From assembly GCA_900404475.1 (NCBI GenBank), contig OUQQ01000185.1, forward strand, positions 1 to 31,613: a DNA stretch of 31,613 nucleotides, given 5' to 3'. A program made the translations under genes and the position numbers. Shown one piece after another: positions 10,019 to 23,504 of this stretch (position 1 is its first letter; every line of letters begins with the position of its first letter). The notes beneath the pieces were generated by a model. It was not told the DNA's origin. It made no database searches and saw only the letters and a list, made by a program, of their open reading frames with translations. The stretch comes from Spongospora subterranea (lineage: Eukaryota > Endomyxa > Phytomyxea > Plasmodiophorida > Plasmodiophoridae).

Positions 10019-11597
10019 CTACGTATAGAATTCAAAATCAACGTCGGCCTTCTTAACGTTATTTTTGTACGCCTTCTCCATGTCTGCAGGCAGAATCACG
10101 TAGCGGTTATTCCGAACTGCGTGAAGACCAGCTTCTTGAGCCATCGATGCAATATCGGCAGCAGAAATCTGTTTTATGCTGATTAAAAATATTTGTCGAA
10201 AGAGGGTCGGCAGGATCAAAATTACCTTTTCCGGTCGCTGAACGTAATCTTCAAGATCAATTTCTTGACTTAGATTCATTTTTGCAGTAGCTACTTGGAA
10301 AATCAGACGCTTTTGTCGGCGATCAGGAGGTGGAAATTCAATTTTCCTATCCAAACGGCCAGGTCGTAACAACGCTGGATCTAAGGTATCGGCACGGTTC
10401 GTCGCCATGATTACCTACGGCCGCTCATCAAAAAACTGTTGTAAAAGCTTTCATAATTATTCTGACTTTGACGTTAGTAGATTGGTCGAACCCATCCATT
10501 TGTGTGAGTAATTCCATAAGAATACGCTGAACCTCTCGATCAGCGCCCGTTTGAGCGTCGAACCGCTTAGTTGCGATTGCGTCAATTTCATCAATGAAAA
10601 TAATTGAGGGTGCGTTCTCCCGAGCAAGTCGGAACACATCTCGAACCATTCGAGGACCCTCACCTATAAAACAGAAACGTTTAGAAACTATCTAAAGCAC
10701 TTGATTGAGCATGTCATGGAAATCGGACCAAGGTACTTCTGGACAAATTCTGAGCCAACAACGCGAATAAACGAAGCTGTTGTATGATGAGCAACGGCTT
10801 TCGCCATCATTGTCTTCCCCGTTCCCGGAGGTCCCCACATCAATACACCTCGAGGAGGGTCAATACCAATTGCTCGGTATCTGAACACGACGTGTCAGCA
10901 ACAGTCACCTAATCGTTATCAAAACGGGTTTTATACAGATCAAAGTGGGTAAGCGGAAGTTCCACAGCTTCACGAATTTCTTGCTTTTGAATATCCAAAC
11001 CACCAATGTCCGAATAAGAAGTATCAGGTTTCTCTGAGTTCAAATTATGAAATCTACTTAAAAAAGGAACTGACTGACCCTACCTGTAATTGCTAATGTG
11101 CTAATTGTTGAATCAGCTTCCGGAGGAAGAATATCAACAAGCGAATTAGAATGACGATGAAGTGCAACACTCGAGTTCGGCTTCAACGATTCTCGATCTA
11201 TTGTGCTAAGAGTCCGCTCAGATAAAATATATTGGTGTAATCATAATATAGATACCTTAGGATCCTGGCATAATACGTCTGCCCAGTTGTGCTATGAACA
11301 ATACCAGTCGTCTCGTCGACCATTTCAAGAAACTGAAGGAATCCAATTTACTTCCAAATAATTCAAAAGTTTGTGGGAACGTACCTGTCCAATCACCAAT
11401 GGAACAGATTGAATGCGTTTAACTTCTTCCTCCGCGCGATGTAATTCGCGTTTCAAATTTTTCTGTTCGTCCTTTATATACGTCTCCTGGACTTCTAGGA
11501 ACTGCAGCTGTTCTTGCAGGCTCTTTAAAGTCAAATACAGATCGATTGTGAGAAGTCCTTCCTCTGGCACGGGGCCGGCTGGCATGGCCGTTGCCAT
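10019..11597 (-). CDS. RPT3: 26S proteasome regulatory ATPase subunit Rpt3 (PSMC4 family)
   Basis: One of six AAA+ ATPases of the 19S base, which unfolds substrates into the 20S core. Eight exons: 11385-11597, 11256-11332, 11084-11205, 10937-11033, 10729-10880, 10467-10663, 10226-10414 and 10019-10168. They give 398 residues with all phases consistent and introns of 50-65 nt. The N-terminal coiled coil ([19 protein letters not shown]) and the OB-fold segment match Rpt3 specifically. Walker A is GPPGTGKT (about 186-193), and Walker B is IIFIDEID (Asp245, Glu246). [19 protein letters not shown] is the second region of homology with its arginine fingers. The protein ends Phe-Tyr-Thr, an HbYX-type tail like those that dock Rpt subunits into the 20S ring. 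The first visible ATG is used; an upstream exon is possible but not needed. The gene converges on the flippase with about 90 bp between stops. Confidence 0.97.
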
Positions 11598-13068
11598 ATC
11601 GAATCCGCGCCGATTATCTCTTGAGCGATACGGTCAACCGACGACTCTTTCCAAAGTATTATGATGTGAACGGGTAAAAACATATCGCACTTGGGTGTTT
11701 CGATACACTGTCATCTATAGATACAGTACTCCTCAGTGTATCTACGTAGAGTATTTTTAAGTGGTCTTGTCTGCTGGTCGTTCAATACCGACGGTGTGGA
11801 AGGTCAATATTAGCGTGTCGGTGCCTGATTCCGGATTTCAGAACCATGATCAACATCCTTACTAGCAGAATGACAACAAAATCGAGAACTGCATTGGGTT
11901 AATAATGAACTCTTAAGTGTTTCAAATGCGTAAGAATTCGGGGTCCAGCAAACCACGGAATCCTGACAATGCAACCGTCGACCAGCTAGCATGTCCCTGT
12001 AAGATATAGGTAGGCTGTTCTTGGGCATATCGTCTCAAGATGAATTATCGGTCATGCCGATAGCACCGACTAAGTTTTCTTCGGAAGACGTTATAGTGTG
12101 ATGGAAACCGCTAAGCGAAAGCGAAAGCGAAATATTTCCTTTTATTGGCCTAGCCGTATTACGCGGCGGCATNTGCATTGGGTTAATAATGAACTCTTAA
12201 GTGTTTCAAATGCGTAAGAATTCGGGGTCCAGCAAACCACGGAATCCTGACAATGCAACCGTCGACCATTGGGCATATCGTCTCAAGATGAATTATCGGT
12301 CATGCCGATAGCACCGACTAAGTTTTCTTCGGAAGACGTTATAGTGTGATGGAAACCGCTAAGCGAAAGCGAAAGCGAAATATTTCCTTTTATTGGCCTA
12401 GCCGTATTACGCGGCGGCATTCATTTTGAAACTCGGGGTGATCACGAGCCTGCAGAACATGCATGCCATCTGTTCCATAACAGTTTTACTAATATTACAT
12501 TCCCTTGAAGACGCTATGACCGTTGTGCATTTTAAAGTTAGCTTTTTTGTTGCAATATCGGCATGTTGATTTGTCAGTACGTTTCCGTGTACACTAATGC
12601 GACGTCACTCGGCTAGGATCCGTCTTCAGCAAGAAATAAAGCATCTACTGTACAATATAGATTTTGTGGACACATAAACAGCCTACATCAGTTTGCAACT
12701 ACGGAGGTTGTCCTTAAGCCGTTCTTCCCATTTCAAGTTGGAACAACAAGCACAACGTCTGGAAACATTGAATTAAGGGGCTACATCTACCCGATCATCG
12801 GTGAAACAACCCGCTGATCAGCCACTATTTGCTGCGAAATAGTTGTCTCGTAAACAACAAACTCACACCGCTAGATATTTGGATATTTGATCGCCAAACA
12901 TAAAGAAGATCCTGAGGTTCATCAGGAACAAAAACGTCGCATATTCTATGGCGGAACATATTAACCCAACTTTCTCGAGAATGAAACAAGAACGAAAAAG
13001 AGGTACTTTTTTGAATTTCAGCTCAACATCTGATCTAACAATAATATTTATAATTAACGTATCACCCA
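11598..13068. other. Intergenic region upstream of RPT3
   Basis: Apart from the duplicated segment at 11890-12420, I find only short unconvincing ORFs (for example 11810-12028 and 12863-13084, both minus). No RNA gene was recognised. The RPT3 promoter should lie at its left end, and the 3' UTR of the PTEN-like gene at its right end. Confidence 0.5.
11890..12420. repeat. Near-tandem duplication joined at a single N
   Basis: 11890-12172 (283 nt) is repeated at 12174-12420 (247 nt). The copies look identical by eye except that the second lacks 36 nt, at 11969-12004 by my count (after cgacca, starting gctagc). The copies are separated only by the unknown base at 12173. The sequence is non-coding as far as I can see. 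The pattern suggests two contig ends or two alleles placed side by side by the assembler. Confidence 0.93.
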
Positions 13069-16320
<3,252 letters not shown>

Positions 16321-16493
16321 TATCTGTCCGGATTAAAGTTTCTCTTTTGGTGTTAACGTTATCATGTGGGAGCGTCCCTCACATAATGCACTGCAAAGTG
16401 GTAACAAAATCATATGGTGCAGTATAATGACCTGAACGTAATAAATGCCAGACGGATATGGAATTTGCACACAGTAAATTTCACTTAATTTAG
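16321..16493. promoter_or_regulatory. Short gap upstream of the PTEN-like gene
   Basis: 173 bp separate the methyltransferase stop from the ATG of the PTEN-like gene on the same strand. Promoter and 5' UTR of the latter, plus the 3' UTR of the former, must fit here unless they overlap neighbouring exons. No motif could be assigned. Confidence 0.25.
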
Positions 16494-17219
16494 TTAGTAA
16501 TGATTACAAGAGGGAAACTGGGAAGATTGATAAACACGACCACGAACACGTGCATTTCCACTGCCAGATGTGTAGAGTTGATGGACCAGATCCCATCCAT
16601 ACGTGTATGGAGGAACGAGCGGCAGTTTGTGTGGGGATAAAATTACCAGATATCGGCATTGTAGTGAAAGCTGAAATAAGGTCGAGAAGAGTTCTGATTG
16701 AGACATCAGATGCAGCGCGAAAGAGGACACCACTATATCGAATGTCTCTTTTAACAGCCCTTGGGCAACGTCGTGGAAAGTCATCTCCTGACATGTCACA
16801 TCGGGAACACAGCTTTCAAACGCCTTTTTAGTATATGGATCTACGGCCGACATCGCCGGCAGACTGATTGATGACATCTCTGCCCACTTACGACATGCAA
16901 TCGTGGCTTCGCCACTTCCTGCAGCCAAATCCAGGACTTTCCATGACATGCAATTGATCCGAGATTTCAGATCAACTGCTTCGAACATTGCATGGATACA
17001 CTTTTCGATCGCTGCCGTGTGCGGATTCCTGTAATGGCTTCCGCGTTCTTCGTAATACTTGTCGACGCCATTCGAATAATTTATTCGCATTGAGCTTGAC
17101 GGCCCCAATCCCGCCATCTCGACCACAGATTGATCTGCGCTAATTTTACAGAGTCGCAAACATCCGTTTTCTTCTTTGTACTGTGTACCGTGTCGAATGC
17201 CAATAATTGTATTAACCAT
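16494..17219 (-). CDS. Class I SAM-dependent methyltransferase, substrate unknown
   Basis: 241 residues in one open frame. Motif I (VLDLAAGSGEATIA, about 95-108) forms the S-adenosylmethionine loop. Asp127 in AVDPYT sits where motif II binds the ribose. FDIVVSSFALHL (160-171) is motif IV. Upstream, YSNGVDKYYEERGSHYRNPH is the kind of N-terminal region seen in small-molecule or uncharacterised methyltransferases that recognise substrate before motif I. No extra domain indicates a substrate. The start is uncertain: the first ATG lies only 27 bp from the stop of the upstream LEA-like gene, and a later ATG (MAGLGPSS, residue 35) would leave room for a promoter. A short in-frame intron near the N-terminus cannot be excluded. 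Probably soluble; no signal peptide. Confidence 0.85.
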   Translation of the reverse strand: MVNTIIGIRHGTQYKEENGCLRLCKISADQSVVEMAGLGPSSSMRINYSNGVDKYYEERGSHYRNPHTAAIEKCIHAMFEAVDLKSRINCMSWKVLDLAAGSGEATIACRKWAEMSSISLPAMSAVDPYTKKAFESCVPDVTCQEMTFHDVAQGLLKETFDIVVSSFALHLMSQSELFSTLFQLSLQCRYLVILSPHKLPLVPPYTYGWDLVHQLYTSGSGNARVRGRVYQSSQFPSCNHY

Positions 17220-17246
17220 CTGATTTCTACCGAATTTTGAAAGAAT

Positions 17247-17846
17247 TTAGATAGGACAGGCAACGTTTTTTTGTTGGCTTATGGGGATATTGATCCAGAA
17301 TGGTAAAAACCAGGCCGATACTGTGGTAGTTCCTTTTATCGTTATTTGGATGCTACTTCCAGCAGTCTGACAGGTCTGGAGTATCGACTGGAGCATTTGT
17401 CGTAGCTGTTCTGTTGACAAATCTGTAATTTCGATGGTGATCGGCACTATAACTGGTGAGATCTGTTTTGACGGCAACCTTGACGCTGGAAATGTCATCG
17501 TTGTAATTGAACCTATGCTCGGGGTGTTTTTTACAGGGGCGACAACATACGACAAGAAACACTTACTTCCTCGGTACATAATTGAAAACATTGACGCCTT
17601 TAATGCAATGTCGTATGCATTTCGATTGTTGACTTCTAAAATACATTGGGTAGCCAGAGTCAACTGGCTTTGAGACATTGAAAATTGGCCAGACTCGAGC
17701 CTGGCTGAAATTGGTGGATTCATATCAGGGAAGTAATACCATATCAGTACTCCGGTAATCACCGCCATCGCCAATATAAAGGCCAGCATTACACGGCACG
17801 CTGAGCATGACGACCTACGAAGTGACCGCGTCGTAAGCCTCTTCAT
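17247..17846 (-). CDS. LEA-2-like single-pass membrane protein
   Basis: A basic, Cys/Arg-rich start (residues 1-18) is followed by one hydrophobic helix (VMLAFILAMAVITGVLIWYYF, about 19-39), then a predicted extracytoplasmic or lumenal beta-rich domain. The pattern (N-terminal anchor, then NPPISARL and VNNRNAYDIALKA about 70 residues on) resembles the late-embryogenesis-abundant group 2 / NDR1-like fold (WHy-type), which is widespread in plants and protists. Assignment is by pattern, not by a conserved catalytic site. A consensus donor (gtaagt) and an acceptor bound a 54-nt intron at 17513-17566. Splicing gives 181 residues and retention 199, since the intron has no stop and keeps frame. The splice form joins YRG to SITTMTF, closer to the usual domain length. 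Function unknown. Confidence 0.7.
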   Translation of the reverse strand: MKRLTTRSLRRSSCSACRVMLAFILAMAVITGVLIWYYFPDMNPPISARLESGQFSMSQSQLTLATQCILEVNNRNAYDIALKASMFSIMYRGSKCFLSYVVAPVKNTPSIGSITTMTFPASRLPSKQISPVIVPITIEITDLSTEQLRQMLQSILQTCQTAGSSIQITIKGTTTVSAWFLPFWINIPISQQKNVACPI

Positions 17847-18118
17847 TTAATAAATAGACGTACTCTAGGCGTGTGCCTCGCAAAGTAGTTGATGAAACGG
17901 TTGAGAGCTTTTTTCTACATACAGTCGTGTTTTTCGCTAAAAGTCACTGAAATGGAGAGCCACCTCCTATGTTGTCAGTAAAGGATATGGCTTCATAAAT
18001 TTCGACATTTATAATAATTATTTTTCGAAGGGCATCATTCACTGTCAACTATTAACTACAAGCATATCCGGAGTAGCAGCGTCATTATCATCACCACCAT
18101 CGTCGTCGTCTGATAAGG
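17847..18118. other. Spacer between LEA-like gene and COG8
   Basis: 272 bp containing the presumed promoter of the LEA-like gene and the 3' UTR of COG8. A short run of catcatc/gtcgtc trinucleotides occurs near 18090-18110. No element was recognised. Confidence 0.35.
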
Positions 18119-20150
18119 TTATCGTGATACATTTTTGTTCATCCTAAAACAGTCAGCATTAGGTTCCGAAAACGACTGAACTGCAGGAAGTACAGAGTAG
18201 AGCCCAGCTGATCTTAGATTGGTGAGGACAAAATCAATATCGATTTGATCAGGCGATCCCTCATATGATCCTTCGGGAAAGAGGGTGGAAAACGCGGTCA
18301 CACTACATGGTAATAACATATCCCCGAATGCTTGACATAATGGGATGATATTCTGTTCAGAGGCCAAGAGAACTAGCTGTTGGCAACATCTGACAAGCGT
18401 TTCCTGGAAAACAATAAAAATCAAAATTGCAGCAGCAAGTCAATTCTGTCATCAAAGCTGGCCTGTAAGGAGTTCGCGATATCGGGAATGAGATTAAGCG
18501 GCAGACACTCTCGTGCTTGTTCAATCGCATTGAATAGAGAGCGGACTGTGACAGAAATACTATCAGCGAAAATAACGTCAAGTAAACAAACGTATGCCTG
18601 ACTCAATATCGCTAATGGCGGAAAGTTCAAAATTCCAACAGGTACCTCAATCGCGCGTTCTCCTTGAACACCGATGCCTAATTTCGATAGCATTGCCTCA
18701 TCGACGAACCTAAACCTGCAATTTACTTTATGATACGACTTGAAAGTAAATCCCTACCATGCATGGGTTGTTAATGAGCTGGTAAATGATTCCAGAGCGG
18801 TGTCCATAGACCGAGAGAACAACATTAGTATATGTTGGAAGAAAATAGGGACGAGGATCGCGCGGAAATCGATTCCAATGGCACCGAGTGACATTCCACA
18901 ATACATCGCCTACATTCAACTGTAAAACGTGAAGTTGCGGTGGTGACCGCAGATTAACCTGTTCTAAAAGAGTAGCGACGGATGACCCGTTTGTGATTTT
19001 CGGCAGTTGGGTTTGTAGTGTACCGAAGATGGCGGTTAGGCGATGGGAGACCCTAAAGAATATTGAAAAACCTGCTCTGAATGAACAGGAATTCTTACCA
19101 AAGATGAAGCAATTTATCATCGTCAGCGAACATCGCCTGAAACTGGGTCACGATCTCGAATAAATGGACACGGATCAGATCCAGGTATTTACTGGTGAAC
19201 ACCAGCGGAGACGATTCCCGCAATGACTCCAACGCAAGGGAAGATTCCAGCCATGTCTCCCTACGCTGCAAAAATTGCATACGAATCTCTGCCTCAGTAA
19301 ACCTGATAAATGCTTCAGCACAGATGCTTGCGAAAAAACATTTGAGAGCAACCATGATAAACTATCTGAATAAAAAGTGTGTACCTGTCTATTCTTCTGA
19401 TATAGGCAATGGTTTGCAGCGATATTGGCAATTGGATGACAGTCTCTAACGATTTCAATAAATCCTGCAATAATATATCTGTGGCTTTATCGACAGCCAA
19501 TGCGATATAGGAGATAATTTTGATATCAGGATTTCGCCTTAGCAGCGTCTTCGCATGATCGCGAAGATCTGTTTGGAAATTTAGTGAATGATTGGCAAAC
19601 TACAGTGATGAAAGGCGACCTAAAGCTGAATCATACGACCCCTCTGCGATACAAGTCTCCATTAAGAAAGGAATGTCTAATATGTCTACTAAATGTGGAT
19701 AGCACTCGCTAAGGTTTGCCTGAATCTCCTACAGTTCAAATCAATCAATCAACATCTCCTTTTAGTCCAGAAAAATAGAGCACCATATCTGAGTTTTGCG
19801 AAGCGTTTTTTTCTGATAGAGACTTGATTTTGGTGGAAAGTTTGCTGACAATGCCATGGAGAGACGATAGCGACTGATCAACGTCCAATGTTCTCGTTCG
19901 GCAGCGCGAGAGGCAAGAAGATGTCTCCAAGAATTGCCTGTACTAAATGTTATATCGCCGCTACAGTTGTCCTGATTGTTGACCTGTAATTATTGATAGC
20001 GAGCTGTTGAATATCTTCCTGTAGCTTGGTTTGCTCGGCTGCCTGACGACCTGGTTCCGTACGAATCCGACCCAAGTCCCACTGTGTGAGCTCCATCATG
20101 AAGCGGTCCTTGAAGCGATCTTGGTCATGACTTCCATCCCCCATCTCCAT
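18119..20150 (-). CDS. COG8: Conserved oligomeric Golgi complex subunit 8
   Basis: COG8 belongs to lobe B of the eight-subunit tether that captures retrograde vesicles at the Golgi. Exons 19984-20150, 19784-19937, 19620-19728, 19385-19568, 19099-19302, 18959-19052, 18758-18909, from 18715 to about 18430, and 18119-18403 give about 435 residues. Human COG8 is longer, mainly through a low-complexity C-terminus. Family-diagnostic stretches are FTEAEIRMQFLQRRETWL and IRVHLFEIVTQFQAMFADDD. Others are MYCGMSLGAIGIDFRAILVP, ILNFPPLA, and the N-terminal DLGRIRTEP and AINNYRQF. Phases close across the first seven introns (about 42-82 nt). The last intron lacks a GT donor in the required phase: exon 8 reads LLLQ then a stop at 18421, and exon 9 resumes at GAAACG. 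Either a non-canonical donor or a one-base error lies there. No membrane segment; peripheral Golgi protein by family. Confidence 0.93.
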
Positions 20151-20652
20151 AAGTGGGTCCTCTCGTCTCTTTTAACTCTTCTGGGTCCCTGAAACCCACT
20201 CAGCAAGGCCGCATTCAACATCTGCCAAGGGTCGCGCACACTACACATTTCAACAGTCATTCACTTCCGCACAACTCATGCACTCAACCAAACTCATGAA
20301 TCAGTTCACATCAGAATTCATTATGAAGATGTTTAGCAGTATTTCGAAGGCCATGGACACAATCAACGGGCCAATGGCTCATTTACGATATTGATAGATA
20401 ATGATACGGTAGGACGGAATACGAGAGCCGCAACTCCACGCCAGTTGACATCAATTTCTCTCCATCCCCCAACCGCAACTCCACGCCAGTTGACATTATT
20501 TCTCTCCATCCCAGTACCGCAACTCCACGCCAGTTGACATCAATTTCTCTCAAGCAATCTGAAATATCTTTTTGTCTTTCGACCAGGTTGTCAACTGACA
20601 ATAAGAGCTATCGTCGCTTTGCCTGAACAAATTCGAATCTCATCAGCCCGTC
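20151..20652. other. Spacer upstream of COG8 with tandem repeats
   Basis: No convincing gene. A minus-strand ORF (20383-20601) is built largely from the tandem repeat described separately, so its repeated MSTGVELRL motif probably reflects the repeat rather than a protein. The COG8 promoter is expected near 20151-20400. Confidence 0.45.
20428..20551. repeat. Three tandem copies of a 44-45-nt unit
   Basis: Units start at 20428, 20473 and 20517, each beginning ccgcaactccacgccagttg and continuing gacatnatttctctc. Spacing is 45 then 44 nt. The copies differ by a few bases, mainly in the spacer part. The 20-nt core is invariant in all three. Confidence 0.93.
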
Positions 20653-22077
20653 ATGGTTAATCGCATTGATTGTGGCAATGACGTTGTCGATTTTTTGCAG
20701 CAGCGGCTAGATACCGTTGAATCCAGCGACGAAATATCTCGACGGCCTCGCGAACATCGTCAGATTATTGCTAGTGTTCGCACCGTGCAGAGATGTTTCA
20801 AACGGCACGGCCTGATTCGCTGTATTGCTCCGACAGCGCTGCAGCGTTCCAATGAATGGTTGGCCGACGTCGAACGCATGATTCGTCGTGGAACGACGTA
20901 CGAGCAAGTTTGCACTTTATGCAGAATGAATATAACGAAAACTTATCACTGCGCACGTTAGAGTATATTATTCAGGTATTGATCGTGATTGATTGATTGT
21001 GAAGGTTTGCCATAGGGAATATTGAATGACGCTGTTCGATTGTAGGTAAAGGGGATCAGCACCCGGGAGCACGTGCCGCAAACGTTGGTCGAATCAATGG
21101 TCGCTCTGGAATCCCAGGGTGACGGTCGTTCGATGGGCTGTCGAACGATGACGTTAAGGTTGCGAGAGACGTACAATATAAACGGGACACGTGATGCGGT
21201 CAATGAGGCCCAATGCGATCTCGATCTCGGTGCAACCGCATCTCGTCGGGAAAGGCGTTTAACACGTCGGAAGTATGAGGTCGCGGGTCCTAATGCGTTG
21301 TGGCACATCGACCAGAACGATAAATTGCGACCGTTCGAATTCAAGATACATGGTGCAATCGATGGATGGTCTCGTAAACTGATGTGGTTGAGAATGGGAT
21401 CGTCTAATCGCCTGCCAGAGCAATCCTCGCGTACTACCTTTCTGCGGTTGAAAGTGTTGGGTGCATGCCAGCCCGTCAGCGAACAGATCTCGGCGCGGGG
21501 AACACAATGATTGCTGCCGTTCTGTGCCATTTTTATGGGCAGAGAGCTATATTTTCGACCGCTCAGTTGCCAACCAGAGAATTTAATGTTGGTGGAACCA
21601 GGTGTACTCAATGGGTATACAGTTCTGGATCGATTTTTTCAAAAATTTGAGTGCGACGGAAACTACAACGTCGACGACGATTACGAATACCGTTGCGCCA
21701 TTTTCGTGTTCGGTGATCTTCTTGAAGAAACCCTTGACAATATATTTGAGGAGTGGAATGCATATAAGGTGCGAAAGAGCAGTAAGAATCCAGGAGGTGC
21801 CCCCGACTTTCAGTTTGCGTATCCGGAACTGCATGGCGCTGTTCAATCAGACAATGTCATCCCACCATTGCTTATGCAGTATTGTCACGCTGCGTTCCCG
21901 GGATCTGACGCTGATCTCGATGACCTATTCGGTGTCAAGATGGACCGTCCCGTTTTCAAAGCTGCTTTAGAATTGCAGCAACTGCTCCCTGTCACTCAGA
22001 ATAACATGTTGACTGCATACCTCTACCTACGAGAGATTCGAGAGGCGCTTCATCGAAGAGCGCTGATCAGCGAGTAG
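20653..22077 (+). pseudogene. Decayed DDE integrase/transposase-like gene
   Basis: 20653-20961 encodes an N-terminal helical region with a putative helix-turn-helix (ASVRTVQRCFKRHGL). 21058-21415 holds RSMGCRTMTLRLRE and then GPNALWHIDQNDKLRPF with IHGAIDGWSRKLMWL, the block around the first catalytic Asp. This family is found as transposon-derived integrase-core proteins in many eukaryotes. Near 21420 a one-base shift moves the frame; the next part (CMPARQRTDLGAGNT) carries the likely second Asp. A third frame (21511-22077) contains LDNIFEEWNAYKVRKSS, then GGAPDF and YPELHGA, the typical C-terminal end. The expected catalytic Glu region is not recognisable. A possible intron lies at about 20974-21048. 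No terminal inverted repeats were found. Non-functional as read. Confidence 0.82.
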
Positions 22078-22476
22078 ATCGGTCTGATAAGGTTTATAAA
22101 GAACCATGAGGCTCTTCCCACTTTTGCACGAAGGTATCAACTGTCGTATGATGAACTCTGTACCGACAACCGACTCAGATAAACGAGGCAGTTTTTAAAG
22201 AGCAAATGGTTGCAGAATATTTGTATTGGAAGCAAAACGAAACGCTACTCGGCATCGCGAAAACGAGATGACATTCGATTGGCAATGTCGTTGTCGCGTA
22301 TGACCGATTTCATACGAGTGGCGTCTAGATTTGATTCGGCCTGGCGTTTTGATTGACACTTCGCCGTTGCTTTACAAATAAATGGGGGTCGGATCGCCAT
22401 CAGAAGCCTCTTGCTCTTGCATATCGTGCTCTTCCGTTTCGTCCGCGTCTATCGTGACCGATTCTACTACTGGATA
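22078..22476. other. Spacer, no gene seen
   Basis: No ORF of note up to the hairpin. Multiple stops are present in all frames. Confidence 0.4.
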
Positions 22477-22710
22477 ACTATGTCCGTTGATGATAACTTG
22501 TTTGGCATGGGAAATGTCGACAGGGATTCAATTGTGGCATTTGTTGAAGAGCACGAATGTAACCTGTTGTGCGCGATGCTTAACATAACTAACATCCAAT
22601 ATGAATTGGAGATGGACAATTTCTCGCACAGCAGGTTATTCAACAAATGCCACAATTAAATCCCTGTCAACATTTCCCATGCCAAACAAGTTATCATCAA
22701 GGGATATAGT
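22477..22710. repeat. Hairpin: inverted repeat with 72-nt arms
   Basis: The left arm 22477-22548 and right arm 22639-22710 are reverse complements at 68 of 72 positions, with a 90-nt loop. Each arm, read towards the loop, encodes nearly the same peptide (DDNLFGMGNVDRD then IVAFVE). The left-arm frame continues into a plus-strand ORF (22411-22659), while the right-arm frame (minus) stops right after the arm. Of the four mismatches, two become G:U pairs in a minus-strand RNA and one in a plus-strand RNA. A transcript would fold into a long near-perfect duplex. Confidence 0.93.
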
Positions 22711-22754
22711 CACGATTTCAGGATCAGTGAAATTGCCCGCCGGCACCCTGCAGA

Positions 22755-23504
22755 TTAAGAGCCATTAATTAGGCAGCGGCTGGAGTGCACGTGGGTAAAA
22801 TGAGCGAACACGGTCGCGATTAGGCGATCGCTTTTCACTCGTTGACTCGTCTTTGGCGTAATGGCAGCAATGACGCCCTGATTACTTACCAACTTAACGA
22901 ACTTGTGTCGCATCTGGCGCTGAATTTGCCAAAAAAACGCTGATTTGACCATGCGACGGAGTTGGATATTGCCATGATGGCAAAAGTTCCAGTACACTGA
23001 ATCGGAAAATTTGACGTCATATCTGGTGTCGTTAATAGACTTGTTAAAAATTCCAGATGCGTGGGACCAGAGCGCCAACTGCTGAACATGTCTTGTGTGA
23101 ATCTGAAGCTTATCGTGTTTGCGCAGCCGCATCTTTTCAAAGACGACCACGTCTTCACCAAATGATGGTCGAAAGAGGGAGTCCTTGTACACAACTTTGA
23201 GTGCACCATCTTCAACAGCCTTTTCCATATTGGGAATCGACCATTCCGTGCAATGTAGCAGTCGCTGTGTCCAATTGCCGCATTCGACCACGTGTAAAAT
23301 CGACACGGTCATGCTAGCGGTGCCGGAATCAGCTTTCGTTGCATCATACATCTCTTGGAATGATCGGCCATTAAGATCACCAAAGACATCGGCCGCTGTT
23401 GACAACCTGCCTGTTCGAACTGGTGGAACAATCAGCGGAGCGAATTTCTTGCACCACTGTGCGTCCCAGATCGAAATAGGGCATGTCATTGACAAAAGCA
23501 TCAA
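22755..23504 (-). CDS. Unassigned 249-codon ORF
   Basis: One of the longest uninterrupted frames in the repeat-rich part. The translation has mixed composition, no membrane segment and no motif that I recognise; the middle includes MEKAVEDGALKVVYKD and QLRRMVKSAFFWQIQRQM. Another minus-strand frame (23634-23377) with plausible protein composition overlaps its 5' end, so a one-base frameshift or a short intron near 23400-23480 may join them. The upstream sequence to about 23780 also keeps protein-like stretches broken by stops. It could be a decayed lineage-specific gene or a transposon-borne gene; I cannot tell which. Confidence 0.4.
   Translation of the reverse strand: MMLLSMTCPISIWDAQWCKKFAPLIVPPVRTGRLSTAADVFGDLNGRSFQEMYDATKADSGTASMTVSILHVVECGNWTQRLLHCTEWSIPNMEKAVEDGALKVVYKDSLFRPSFGEDVVVFEKMRLRKHDKLQIHTRHVQQLALWSHASGIFNKSINDTRYDVKFSDSVYWNFCHHGNIQLRRMVKSAFFWQIQRQMRHKFVKLVSNQGVIAAITPKTSQRVKSDRLIATVFAHFTHVHSSRCLINGS

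Noticed and set aside
19561..19620. Apparent in-frame TAG inside COG8
   Set aside because: A 51-nt GT-AG intron (19569-19619) removes it and restores the conserved frame, so no stop-codon reassignment is needed.
19741..19760. A 25-nt intron in COG8
   Set aside because: A phase-0 donor further upstream gives a 55-nt intron (19729-19783) that fits the size range and the family alignment better.
22477..22710. Hairpin as a CRISPR or bacterial terminator structure
   Set aside because: The surroundings are clearly eukaryotic, the arms are coding-like, and there is no repeat-spacer array.
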